Source: Bisporella sp. PMI_857
Lineage: Eukaryota; Ascomycota; Leotiomycetes; Helotiales; Helotiaceae
Reading direction: 5' to 3'
NCBI GenBank assembly: GCA_021307315.1
Contig: JAJSPD010000027.1
Coordinates: forward strand, 186,001-250,000
Length of the DNA: 64,000 nucleotides
Shown here in pieces: positions 12,401-23,489 of this stretch (positions are counted from its first letter, which is position 1; each line of letters begins with the position of its first letter). The notes under the pieces are model-generated. The model had not been told where the DNA came from and did not search any database. It saw only the letters and a program-made list of their open reading frames with translations. The position numbers and the translations under genes are program-made.

Positions 12401-13994
12401 GATATCGCAGATGCTATATTGGCACGCCAGAATCTGGCCTAGCTGTTGAGCAACGCAAGCGTGTCACTATCGGCGTAGAACTTGCTGCAAAGCCCGAATT
12501 GCTCTTATTTTAGACGAGCCAACAAGTGGATTAGACTCTCAATCGGCGTTTAATATTGTTCGATTTCTAAGGAAGCTCGCTGCTAGGGACAAGCTATCTT
12601 GTGTACTATTCATCACCCAATGCCGCGCTTTTCGAGAACTTCGACCGACTCCTCTTGCTTCACGTGGGGGCAGATGCGTCTACTTGGTGACATTGGTAAA
12701 GACGCTACTGTTCTCAGGTCCTACTTTGCTCGCTATAGTGCTCATGTCCTCCGGACGCCAACCCAGCCGAATGGATGCTCGATGCTATTGGCGCAGGCCA
12801 ACCCCTCGAATCGGCGATTGCGACTGGGCAGATCTCTTCGCCAAGTCCCCCGAGTTAGCGAACATCAAAAGCCACATCAGAAGCTGAAAGCAACCCGGTG
12901 AAGGAAGTTGGGGAGACTATAGCCTCCGACGATCGCGATATGCACCCCTCTTTGGCATCAACTCAAAGTCGTCCACAGAGAATGCATATTGGTTTTTGGA
13001 GATCGCCAAACTATGGCTTCACCCGCCTTTTTAATCACGTTGTCGTCGCTCTGATCGTTGGCTTGGCTTATCTCAACCTCAGCAACTCTGCCACTGCACT
13101 ACAATACCGAATATTCGTTATTTCTATGTAACCATTTTGCCCGGTATTATCTTGGCCCAGGTGGAACCAAAATACGACATATCCAGAATGATATTTTACC
13201 GTGAGAGCTCTAGCAAGATGTACGGTCAATTTGCTTTCGCGTCGTCCCTTGTAATGGCGGAGCTACCATACAGTATTATTTGTGCTGTCGGTTTCTTCGT
13301 TCCACTATACTATATTCCCGGGTTCCAGAGCAAAGTTCTCGAGCAGGTACCAGTTTTTTAGCATTTTGATCACAGAGATGTTTTCAGTGACTCTAGGTCA
13401 AATGATTGCCGCATTAACCCCAATGCCTGTATGTATATCTGGAACTCTAAATTTTCTTCCTCTAGGGATGTCCTGCTAACAGCACTTAGTCGTGGCCGCT
13501 CTCGTAAATCCCTTGTTATGATACTTTTTCGCTCTTTTGCGGTGTTACTATTCCGAAGCCGGATATGCCCAAATTCTGGAGATCTTGGCTTTCGAATTGA
13601 ATCCATTTACTCGTCTGATCAGTGGTATGGTTGTTGCTGAGCTCCATGATTTGAAGGTCCAATGCAAACCAGTCGAGCTGTATTCGTTAACGCACCGGCT
13701 GGTCAGACTTGTGGAGAGTACATGGAGCGCTTTTTTACTAACGGTGGTGCCGGATATATCGTGGATAATGCCACTGCTTTATGCCAGTATTGTTCATACA
13801 AGGTCGGTGATCAGTTCTACGAGCCACTTGACTTCAAGTTCGACCATCGCTGGAGGGATTTCGGTATTTTCACCGCCTTCCTCGGCTCTAATTTGATCCT
13901 GCTGTTCCTCGGAGTAAGTTCTTCACAATCCTACATTTACTGCGTCATGCTAATGGTCGTGCAGTCGCGATACCTGAACTTCAACAAACGATGA
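9489..13994 (+). pseudogene. PDR-type (ABCG) multidrug ABC transporter, broken by many frameshifts
   Basis: Full-length PDR/CDR-like architecture is visible across frames. Start is ATG 9489; an upstream GTG would extend the frame. NBD1 has the fungal PDR degenerate Walker A GRPGSGCTTF and a WDNTTRGLDAS D-loop. A first membrane domain follows (about 10980-11920), then NBD2 with Walker [11 protein letters not shown] (about 12130-12157), signature EQRKRVTIG and [13 protein letters not shown], and the second membrane domain to 13994. The frame is lost at about 10431 (inside the NBD1 signature VSGGERKR, one G missing), 11226, 11517, 12000, 12160, 12350, 12420, 12510, near 12600, and repeatedly after that. 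Nearly all losses are single bases and the protein similarity between them stays high, so decay is recent. Such pumps export azoles and plant toxins at the plasma membrane. As written it cannot make a protein. Confidence 0.9.
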
Positions 13995-14859
13995 ATAAGA
14001 TTCACGCAAGAGGAAATCAGAAGGGCGGGCGGACATTCGCCCAACGATAGAAGTGTGTCATGATAGTGTGTGGCTGTCTCCGAGATCAGTAAAGTTGAAG
14101 AAGGAGCTGGGTTAGTCAGGATAGAAAGTATTTTCAGATCGGTGTGTACAAGTACGTTAGTGTCGAGTGCCATATCCACTCATTATTTCTGATTTTTATT
14201 TTCTTTGGTGTTAGGTTCTAATAGTAGAGTATTTAATTTGCTTTACAGCGTTCAAAATGTACAAAGTAATGTTATGTATGGGCAGCATTGCTGATCAAGA
14301 TACTCTTGTTAATAGTACCATGTAATCTGATTTGTAAGCTCACTTCAACTTTTGAAGCCCACCGTGGCTACTCCCCCATGGCCGAATGTGTTGAAAAAGG
14401 ACCATCTTCTTCCACATATCTCTTTCAGATACCCGTACATTATCACTCGGGTATAGATAGCCCTGTCCTCCCTTTATAGGAAAGGTATTGAATTCAAGCC
14501 ATTTCACGCTACCCATGCCTTGTCCAATGGTAAGGTGAATCTCCGGAGTTTTCTATGTTCAAGTTCAAGAGGGGGTTGGTGTTAGATACACGAATAAGTA
14601 GGGCATGTCACTCGCTCGTAACTAACTAATCATTTTGGACCCGGGATTACAAGTGTAAAAATTAAAAATGCAAAAATGAAAAGCAAATCAATTTTATTGT
14701 TTAATTAATTAGGAAACTAGCATATGTTAATATATTTATTAAATAAACAAACTTGTGCGATTATAAATCAAAAAAATATTTTAATATTTTCTTACTATTA
14801 GAATGTGAAGCATTTACTTTAATTATATTATAATATTAAACATTACCGAAAAACAGGTC
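13995..14859. other. Intergenic, very AT-rich core at about 14640-14850
   Basis: No gene recognised. The 200 bp before the solo LTR are almost pure A/T, a composition typical of RIP-treated repeats in ascomycetes. An index was not computed. Confidence 0.45.
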
Positions 14860-15119
14860 TGTAACAACCGGTATGCCCAAGATGCGACACGGAGGTCATG
14901 GCACGGGATCAGGAGGCTGAAGATCAGGGTATGAGGGGTTTCAGAGCCGATACGGAGGAGAGTCGGAGTCGCCTATATAAAGGCCTGCTCCTACTCTCTA
15001 CAGTTGTTCCTCATGTTTTTGTATCCTTCGTAGGTAGACCTATAAGACAATCACTATCAGCCTATTGTACGCACTCCCATATGCCCCTATCCTAGCCCGT
15101 GATTCCTTGCGTCGTTACA
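14860..15119. mobile_element. Solo LTR (260 bp)
   Basis: The sequence begins TGTAAC and ends GTTACA. It is flanked by AGGTC (14855-14859) and AGATC (15120-15124), a 5-bp target duplication with one transition. A TATA-like CTATATAAAGG lies inside near 14970. There are no gag or pol genes beside it, so this is a solo LTR left by recombination between the two LTRs of one element. Confidence 0.72.
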
Positions 15120-15424
15120 AGATCGATTTTTAATACCATGAAGTTAATGTTGGTATCACTCTTTGTGATACCTTTTCGTATTGATGACTTGCAATAGCTT
15201 AAGTCGGTCGAGTATACACCGGTAGGCCGAAGCATCCGCGCTATATTGTCAATTGGTTGGTGATGTTTGGTGATGTGCTTCCATACAGAAATCAAGCTCC
15301 TCTAGTCACATGACTGGCCGCTTATCCGCATCACGTGATATTTGACATAGGAGAGAAACCAACCTCACCACAACCGTCCCCTCTCTTATACGTACTCGCC
15401 TCGAGTACTGAAGTAATAGATGTT
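15120..15424. repeat. Diverged repeat segment related to about 17400-17490
   Basis: The block containing CACCGGTAGGCCGAAG near 15219, followed by TGTCAATTGG and GATGTGCTTCC, has a diverged second copy at about 17400-17490 (CACCGGCAGGCCGAAG, TGTCAAT, GATGTGCTTCT). A perfect 8-bp stem GGTATCAC/GTGATACC lies near 15153-15172. No gene is present. Confidence 0.4.
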
Positions 15425-15616
15425 TGTCACGGTCCTCAATATCGCACCAGACGCCCATTGGTTCGCTTACCAGCTCGCCTATGGCGGTCACGTGGTCATG
15501 GTCTTTATGTTAGGGATGCCACAGCAACAGCTACACCTTTCCTCCTTAGTTTAGTATTCTCGTAATTGAAGCACCTATTCAGCGCCCTTACAGGCCATAG
15601 GATCGTGATTGTGACA
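15425..15616 (+). mobile_element. 192-bp TG...CA element, copy 1
   Basis: Starts TGTCACGGTCC and ends GATTGTGACA. It is flanked on both sides by ATGTT (15420-15424 and 15617-15621), a perfect 5-bp target duplication. A second copy of the same length, in inverted orientation and with a different duplication (ACTAT), lies at 23564-23755. Terminal TG...CA and 5-bp duplications are LTR hallmarks, so this is either a very short solo LTR or a small non-autonomous element using an LTR-type integrase. It has no coding capacity. Confidence 0.8.
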
Positions 15617-17594
15617 ATGTTCATGATCAGTTAGATTGAGCTCTTCCTTTCAAATGTTTGCGCTATATGTCGTTGCATCACGTGACTCACCCTTGTGCAT
15701 TCATAGCCTCGAGGGTGAATATCAACTTGCCTTACCAGCGATAAAATATCGACCTCATCACAATCCCTCCTTCATCCTTTTCCAACCTACAACCTTACAA
15801 CAACTCCAAAACGAGCTTCAGAGATCTCGATCTCTTTCAGAGAAGTACCTCGAGGATCTAATCAACCCTCTATTCGATTCCCAGTTCCTTAGATTTGCTC
15901 GCGAGAACTAAATGCTAACTGTTTACCTTCAGATCGATTCCCTCCTCTACACCGAACCCCTCATACAAACCCCTCATGCCTCGAACTCCATGCTTCGACT
16001 GTATTGAATGTAATAGAAGCAAATAAGCATTCAGCATGAGAGAATTGAAGAGTATGTAAGAGTATCTTTCCTTTGTAACGCTTTCAATACCTTGACGTTG
16101 CGTAGATCGATCTCATGATCGGCTTTCCTTCTCACCTTTGAATCACGGCCGCATCAAGAACAGCTTCGTTTCCTTCCGAATATCATGCAAGTTGGTGGAT
16201 AAGGTGAAGCTGTGGCGCCAGCAAGGTGAAGCTGTAGCAAGGCTGCGCCAGCAAGGCTGCAGCGCAAGAACTATAAGTAGACCGGATCCCCCCTCTTGAT
16301 CCTCATTGCTAACTGTTGCTCATAGCTTCTCTTTTAAACTCTCAACAACTATACAATTGGGAACAGGGTCAAAGCTCGAGCAGGACAACAACACAGTCAT
16401 CTCTCTCTCCTTCCTTCGAACAATCCTCTGAATCAAAGATATACTCTACCTGCAGCTTAAGGTGGTCCAACGTGTTGTTTTCGATAGCAGCGTTGAAGTT
16501 GTTCGGCTCTAGTAGTCGTGCAATTGTCCCATAGTTGATGAGATCTCCTACCCGTAGCCTACCTTGTCTGTCATGCTTTCGCGCTGCTCTTGGCGGCAAA
16601 GGCGGAGATTCAACCACTGGAGAGTTTGCTTGGTGTATTGCATCATAAGCAAGCTTTAAGGTGTTTCAACGTGTTGTCGCTTTCAATCGCAGCAGCGTTG
16701 GAAGTCCAGGTAACTGCACCACGTGTGCATTTTGCTTAGTGGGGAATGGCTTGTGGATCATGGATCCTATATTACCGGATTGGATCTGGACCTGGCTCTT
16801 CCTAGCTTTCGGCTTCTGGTACTGGCTTTTCTGGATCCTGGAACTAGATTCTGGAACTGGATTGTAGTTCCGTTTGTGACGTTGACATGCTGACTAATAC
16901 AGCCACGTTTCAACACTCATTCTAGCAATTCAACATTGTTAGAGCTTTTGCTTCTTGGCCTATCTATGGGGATTGCGTACTATCTGTCGGTGTGATGGTT
17001 GCGGAAGCTTTTCCTCCCTGCATCTATGAGTGTCTAGGCCACAGCTACGACCCCTACCCAAGCAACGGGGTGCTGAATTGTGCGCGTCCTGGCTCACGAA
17101 AGGCAGAGATAGGGGAACTGTGGAAGTGATTGTCGCTGAGCCGGCGGGTAGGACGTATGGTAGTTGGTGACAACTGCTGTCGACGACCCGGTTTGGGACC
17201 CGTTGCATCGTCGGCCAAGACTCACTCTTCTGGAAAGGGGTTTCTAGGCTGGCAGTACTTAAAACTTTAATATCTCTGAGGAATTGGCATCTGGTCGAAG
17301 CTAGCCGGTAGTTTTCTTATTCTTTGAAGCGCAAAAATAGGTTAATAGGATTTAGCACTCGGCTTTAGATATAGCATATATCGGGCATATTCGCGCAAAC
17401 ACCGGCAGGCCGAAGACTGTATCTTTTAATTGTCAATAGAAAATATAAGGAAGCTGGTGGTGATAGAATTGAATGATGTGCTTCTGGCTACAAAGCACAA
17501 ATTTAAATACGGCTGGTCAGGTCACGCGACCCAACACGTGATTGGCAGCTACATAGCACAGAAATGAAATCAACCTTGCTCCAGTACTAACTTT
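15617..17594. other. Repeat-derived non-coding region
   Basis: No gene is supported. A short tandem pattern of GGTGAAGCTGTGGCGCCAGCAA-like units lies at about 16200-16258. Around 16452-16500 and 16655-16700 a phrase including CAACGTGTTGT and GCAGCGTTG occurs twice, indicating an old internal duplication. About 17400-17490 is the diverged partner of 15215-15290. Open frames here (for example the minus-strand one at 16369-16617) match no family I know. Confidence 0.45.
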
Positions 17595-19226
17595 TTGCGT
17601 GCCAGAGCAATACTGCCAGTCTACCGAACTACCCCTCTTCCGATTCTACACAGAGAAGCCGGAATCCCTCTTCCAGAACACCTGCTAGACTCCTTAGCAC
17701 TCAAGGACTCAGCTCGCATCTGCCGCCTCGACCCTCGACATCCCCTTAAAGCACGTGCAAAAGCATGCCGAACAGCTCGACGTGTCACCCGGCTTACGCC
17801 GCGATATGCTCGGCGCTGGCTGGCTCTCCCGCCAACAGAGCAGCTGAACTCGATACAGCTTCCTCCTTGGCATACTCCAGAAAGCAGAATAGCTGCTAAG
17901 CTCCGAATCGGGGCATGCACCCGAGAAAAACCGCTACTTACTCGACAAGAGGCCGCGGCTCTTTTCCAAACTTTCTTAAAATCAATTCCGCACAATGACA
18001 TAATAATTTACTCAGACGGCTCTAAGCTCGCAACAGGTATTGCAGGCGGAGGCTACATTGCGTTTCAACATGGAAACAAAATCACCGAAGCGTCAATCGC
18101 TTACGGGGACCGTGTCGAAGTTTTTGATGCTGAGGCTCGAGCCGCTGTCGCCGGAATCATAGATACTATGTCCTGTAGAGCTGCTTACCACGCCACAAAT
18201 ATCTGGATTTGCCTCGACAACCAAGAAGTCGCTTTACGGCTTTTTACTCCTTTTCTCGGCTCGTCAGCCGACACTTTTCAAGAAGCTTGCGCTTTACAAG
18301 CGGATTGGGCAGCTCGTCCTCGCAAAGGAACAATCCGGGTCCGCTGGGTCCCAGGGCACTCTCAAGTGCCGGGCAACGAACTTGCCGACGCTCTTGCCCG
18401 CCGCGGAGCGCTGCAACCTCCTCCTCCGGCCTCTTCCCCACACTCCTGGGCGTCTTTAAAACGCTATATAGCTGCACAACTCCCTCAAAAACACCTCAAA
18501 TGGTGGCTGGCTAATGCTCCATCTCGTATCAGACGATCCCAATTTCCACAGCTCTGTTACCCCCAAAAGAGCTTTCGCTGCCCCGGAAAGCTTTAGGACA
18601 CCTGTTAGCCGCGCGCAGCGGCCACGGGGACTTCTCAGCTTACCACGAGCGATTCAACCATGCTGTATTTGAACCTAATTGCCTTTGTGGCCGCCCGTCC
18701 ACTTCTTTTTCTGCCGCATAGCACGCCGCAGATCAACAAACCCTCTATCCTCACGCTACCCGTTCCACGACCTTTCAGAGCTTCTCGGCACTCCAGAAGG
18801 AGCCTATAAGCTCACTCAGTGGTGGAAAGAAACCTCCTTTTTCGAGGAACTCTCTCCGCTCCGCCTGCCTAGCCTAGACTAGGCCGGCACATTTTACTTA
18901 GTACTTTTACAAATCACATAATAATTACAAGTTGTCGTTATTGTGGCCAAGGAGAGTAGGAGGGCAGCGCACAAGTGGAAGGCGCCTGTATTTTCTAGAT
19001 TGTCTATAAGCTTAGATCTTCTATGTCACCGCTTTTATGCTAGCAGTTAGGGCACAACGCTAGTATCTGTATATAACCCTCTATCCCTTCAGCTCACGCT
19101 AAGGGCTGTACCATACCAGAGGCCTATCCTCTGGCGTCCTTTCTTCGGTTTCGGAGCTCAGGGGGCCATGTAGCTTTGCTATGCACCCCCCGCCAAGACG
19201 TAAAATAGTTAATAATAATAATAATA
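17595..19226 (+). mobile_element. Tad1-clade LINE, 5'-truncated copy with RNase H (copy 1)
   Basis: The copy begins inside ORF2, downstream of the reverse transcriptase. An open frame at 17595-18596 encodes the RNase H domain, with acidic residues in YSDGS (about 18017), DAEARA (about 18130) and CLDNQE (about 18215), and the WVPGHSQVPGNELAD motif near 18345. A C-terminal Cys/His cluster (about 18660-18720, LCG...C) follows after frameshifts, and the protein tail ends near 18882. The 3' UTR ends in a TAA-repeat tail (GTTAATAATAAT, about 19208-19226). 5' truncation plus a simple-repeat tail are normal for LINE retrotransposition. RNase H after the RT is typical of the Tad1 clade. Confidence 0.85.
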
Positions 19227-19475
19227 CAAAGGGCTAGAGCGTAGAGGATGGCTCATTTCCCAGTTTCAGTGTAAATACCTTCCTGTCTAATACTTGCGGT
19301 TAAGGAATAACGCCAAGTATCTCAACATGCCCCAGGCCTTCAGCCTCTGATTTCTAGGAGTTTACTCTTAGCGTCGTATCTTCGAGCACGGAGTAGGTCC
19401 CGTGCTTTGCACAGCCCTTTAGTTAGACGTTAAATAGAAAAACAAAACAAACAAATAATAATAATACAAACTCAA
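19227..19475 (+). mobile_element. Second LINE 3' end fragment with TAA tail
   Basis: Between the tail of copy 1 and the start of copy 2 lies about 250 bp that resembles the 3' UTR of copy 1. The ends CAAGACGTAAAATAG and TTAGACGTTAAATAG match, each followed by A-rich sequence and AATAATAATAATAC. It reads best as a strongly truncated LINE copy consisting of 3' UTR only. Confidence 0.5.
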
Positions 19476-19568
19476 ACTCAAGCTGGCGAAAAAGCTCCTG
19501 CTGAAGCTTCGTCTGATCACTGCTCTATACATTGCACACTGCTTTTCCTCCACCCTCCCCCAGCGGGT

Positions 19569-21107
19569 ATGCTGCAAAGCACCCTCGCAGGAGGCGCGTC
19601 CTCGACGCGTCAAAAATCACTCGCAGAAACACTACTCGCTGTAACCACAGCTGCATTTACCAGGGCCGAAGAAGCTACTCTCCTTTTCAGCAATATAGCA
19701 AACCTACTCGACGAGCAACTCCAAGGAGACTCTGCTAAAACACTTCCTTTACATCTGCGCAAAAGCTTTTACGCGTTTTGCCAAGACATTTCTACCGTGG
19801 CCCAACACTATTTTGACAACCACGTACGAGGCTCTCCCCGGCCTCCATCACCTTATATCTGCTTTCACAAGCTCCCCAGCGCTACAAGCAACGCTTCGAT
19901 CACTACCGCCTCACTAGCTCCCTCTACCGAAGAAAACACTTCTTCTGCACCTGTCACAGCTCTTTCCTCCGTCAGCTTTCAAGAGCCTATTCAAAAACGC
20001 ACAACAACTAAACTATCCCCAACAGCAGCTTCCCGAGTTAGCACACAGCCAAAAAAGAGTGCTCCCCCAAAAGCTTCTCCTCCCGACAACCGCTTGTTTG
20101 TACGCTTACCTGAAAATCACGTGCTCAGGGTGGTGTCAGCATACAGCATACAAAACGACCTCAACAAGGCTTTGGGGAAAAAACTAGTCAAAGAGGTCCA
20201 AACCACAAAAACGGGATACGCTCTTTGCCCGCTTTCTCCACAACCGCAAGACTCACTGGATTCGCTAATCCCTCAAATCACGGCGCTGTTCTCCGCAAAA
20301 TGGCCATGTACAGTCGAGAAAGCTGGCAACCTGGTTAGCTACCGGATCGCTCTAATTCCCAGGTCTTTCCAAGGCTTCCAAAATAACCAAATTACCCAAA
20401 TCCCGGTTACATCAGAACTTCTTTCGTCGGCTTTCACCGAGGAGATCAATGTCGCACCAACACAAATCGCGGAAACTCGCCTTAGCTTTGAGTCCCTTTT
20501 TACGGCCTCAACTACTTGAATCGTCAGATTCCCAAGCAACACTAATTCTTTTCTTCGCTCTCTTCTCTTATTCGGGGCTAAAGTCTCCATCAAACTTTTA
20601 CCTAAAAAAGTAGTAACCATACAATGCAGTCGCTGCTTTATGTGGTACAACGAGCGGACTTGCGTTAGAGCCCCCCGCTGCCGATTATGCGGCTCTACTA
20701 AACACACCGAAAACGATTACACATCGTGCTCCACAGCAGCTCACGCTTGCCCTTCACGCTGTATCCACTGCCACGGCTCTCACCCGGCCGACTTCACAGA
20801 ATGCTTACTACGGCCTAAGCCGGGCCAAGCTGGCCCAACTAAACAACAAAAAGCCCAAACCCGACAATCATGCTCTGCCGCCTATCTGAGGACCAAAGCG
20901 GCCAACTGCCCTCCTTCTACGCAACAGGACACGCTAGACTCTATAGAAGTAGATATTCCTGAAGCATCAACAAGACCCAACACTCCCCCTACCAGACAAT
21001 CCTTCACACTCCCTCCTACTACAAGCCAGGGCTCACGGTTCTCAATACTCTCGCCTTCCGAGCAACTCCTGCTCGGAAAGCGCCTTTTTGCAAGCACAGC
21101 GCCGTAA
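19569..21107 (+). pseudogene. LINE ORF1 (Gag-like, zinc knuckles)
   Basis: One frame from ATG 19569 to TAA 21105-21107, interrupted only by TGA at 20517-20519. The protein is Ser/Thr/Pro-rich, then carries a cluster of Cys/His knuckles at about 20624-20815: CSRC...C, CRLCG...H...C and CIHCHGSH...C. This is the RNA-binding Gag-like protein of the element. The stop sits where CGA would give Arg, a C-to-T change of the kind RIP makes. ORF1 ends TAATG, so its stop overlaps the ORF2 start by one base. Confidence 0.8.
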
Positions 21108-23000
21108 TGAGTAGTAGAAGCCTGCTTTCCTCTTTTTCGATTCTTTCAATAAACGTAGGGAAAGGCACTAGCTCGCACGAGCTAGCTCTCTCTACAGCTT
21201 TCAACTTTTCAGTCGACGTTCTTCTGGTTTAAGAACCTCGCATTTTTACCGACTTAGACAAACGAATAACAAAAACACACTTTTTTTTTGAATGCTTTTC
21301 CCCAGTCGACACTTTCGACCACACCCCCCGCGTTATGACATACGTACGCAAAGGGGTAGGCTTACGCGCTACACAAATACGTCCACTTTCGCAAAACGAC
21401 GGAATAGCCAACGACTTGCTTTTCTTGACAATACAAACGCTTACAAACCAGCCGCTTATGATCATAAATGTGTACAATACCCCTATAGGGAACGTATACA
21501 AAAGCCAAGGCGGCCACCGCTCTAATGTCTTTGCCGGCATTTACTTTCCTTTCGGCTACTTTTATAGCAGGCGACTTCAACTTGCACCACTTGCTTTGGC
21601 AACCATCGTATCAAGGCCCGTCTGACTCGTTTGCAGACCCTTTTGTCTCGTGGACCGAGCTACATGACTTTTCCTTCATTTCACAAATCGACAAACCTAC
21701 ACACTAACTAGGGAATGTGCTCGACCTCGCTTTCGCTTCTCCCGGCCTCCGCCGAATAGAGGTAAACACAAGCGTTAAAAGAAAACTCCAAATCGGTTCA
21801 GACTACTTACTTTTACTAACTAACATATAGTGGGGCACTAGAACGCGTGAACGGCCAACACATTTACGCTTTGCTACGCTTGAAAAAGATACTTTTCTTT
21901 CTCTTCTTAAATACAACCCTGAGAACACTCTCTCATTTCCAAGCAGTCCTACAGACACTTTTCTCGACAGCTACGCTGTCAACATCGTCGAAGCAATTCA
22001 AAATGCTTATTAAGGCTCAGCCAAGCGCGCACTTCCACATAACAAAGGACAGCCCTGGCGGAATAACGATTGCGCTACAGCAGTACAGGCATTCCGTGCG
22101 GCCCGAAGAGAACACTATGGATTCGCAGCAAGCGAAGCAAAGAAAAAGCTACGCAAAGCAACCCGGCAAGCAAAAGCGTCTTTCTACAAGAAAAAGCTCG
22201 ACGAAGCAGCTACAAGCAGAAACGTTTTCAGCATTGCAAAGTGGCATAAGTCTACGGGCTCATTTCGCTCTCCTCCTTTAAAAGACCCTCTTCGCCCACG
22301 TGCTCCTCCGGCAACTACTCCTGAAGCAAAACGAGACATATTCGCACGAAACCTTCTACAAAACACTGCTGAAGCAGGTGACATTCCACTCACAGCTCCC
22401 GCCGTCCCTGCAACGTCACTCTCGTTTCCTGACTTTACCGAACAAGAAATAGAAAAGTCAATACTCGGAGCAGGCAATACCGCGCCTGGCAAAGACGAAA
22501 TCCCCACACCACTCTTACGAGTAGGGTGGCCGCTGCTTAAAAGCCATATCAGCCAACTATTCCAAGCGTGCATACATGTCGGCCATCACCCAATTTGCTT
22601 CCGCACCGCTATATTAGCAATAATCAGCAAACCCAAAAAAGCAGGTCGGGTTTCTCCCCGGTCATACAGACCTATCGCTCTACTTTCGGTGCTCGGAAAA
22701 GGCCTGGAAAGACTAATAGCTAAAAGGATGTCATGGATTGCCATAAAATACCATGTAGTTGCAGCACAACAATTCGGCGCGCTCCCTTTGCGGTCGTCGG
22801 TCGACCTTACAACATGCCTTACACACGACATCGAAACAGCGCTGAATCAGGGCTTGACAGCGTCGATGCTCACGCTCGACGTTAAAGGCGCTTTCGACGC
22901 TGTTTTACCAGGCAGGCTTGTCAAAAGGCTACGCGAACAAGGCTGGCCTAACTACTTAGTAAAATGGGTTGCATCGTTCGTGTCACGGTCCTCGGCCTCT
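21107..23000 (+). pseudogene. LINE ORF2: endonuclease and partial reverse transcriptase
   Basis: Begins at ATG 21107-21109 inside the TAATG overlap with ORF1. The APE-type endonuclease shows LSINVGKG, LLV-stop-EP (Gln codon to stop), the central block VMTYVRKGVGLR and GDFNLHHLLW near 21555. The RT begins about 22450 with APGKDEIP, then YRPIALLSVLGK and LDVKGAFDAV near 22880. Homology ends in SFVSRS near 23000, before the catalytic acidic pair. Several frameshifts (one near 21520) and transition-type stops make it inactive. Confidence 0.82.
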
Positions 23001-23463
23001 GATTCAGAACTCAACTTAGCTTTTAGTGGTACAGATGAATCCGACACTATCGGCGATGAAGCGCTTGCTGGGCATTTAGACAAACGTCAGCGCTTTGATC
23101 GAGAGGGGGATATTAGTGATAGTAGCTTCGATATTGTTAATACAAAAGAGCCAGGCAATTTCCTTGGAGAAGGTGGATATAGCCATGGAGCCACCAAAAA
23201 CCTTTACCGAAAAAGAAATCACCCGGCTTGTTTGTTACTGACGAAGAAGCGTCTATTACTGTTGAGTACCCTTTCAAAACGCCTGATCAAAGCATAGATC
23301 ACTGTTCTACTTTTTCCACGGCGCTTTCTGACCTTGAAAGCGATCACGAGGTTCCTTCTCCAGCGCAACTTACTCAGGCACTTGTAATAGTTCCTAAAAA
23401 AGTCAAAAGTCAGGTTACTTACATGAAGAAAAAGAACTCTAAAAAAGGCGCTAAACAGGCCTA
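23000..23463 (+). other. Unrecognised open stretch after the RT breakpoint
   Basis: The reading frame of the RT runs on to 23297 without a stop but leaves the RT family. It is acidic (SDSELNLAFSGTDESDTIGDE). A second frame, 23228-23463, encodes an acidic then lysine-rich tail ending at TAA 23461-23463. The two overlap with one likely frameshift. I do not recognise the family. It could be the end of another transposon's protein, captured where the LINE is broken. It ends 27 bp before the solo LTR. Confidence 0.4.
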
Positions 23464-23489
23464 ATTTCACTATTTCTCGGGTCGCTTTT

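Larger units (their letters stand above)
19480..23000 (+). mobile_element. Tad1-clade LINE, copy 2 (ORF1 plus part of ORF2, broken in the RT)
   Basis: A near-complete 5' region with ORF1 (19569-21107) and ORF2 from 21107, which covers the endonuclease and the first RT blocks and then stops matching near 23000. The catalytic RT block and RNase H are missing. Copies 1 and 2 are in the same orientation with only the short tail fragment between them. Loss of the 3' half is unusual for a LINE, which normally loses its 5' end, so a later deletion or insertion is likely. Confidence 0.82.

Noticed and set aside
16316..17208. ORFs on both strands in the repeat-derived region
   Set aside because: No recognisable retrotransposon or host domain; internal duplication suggests non-coding repeat.
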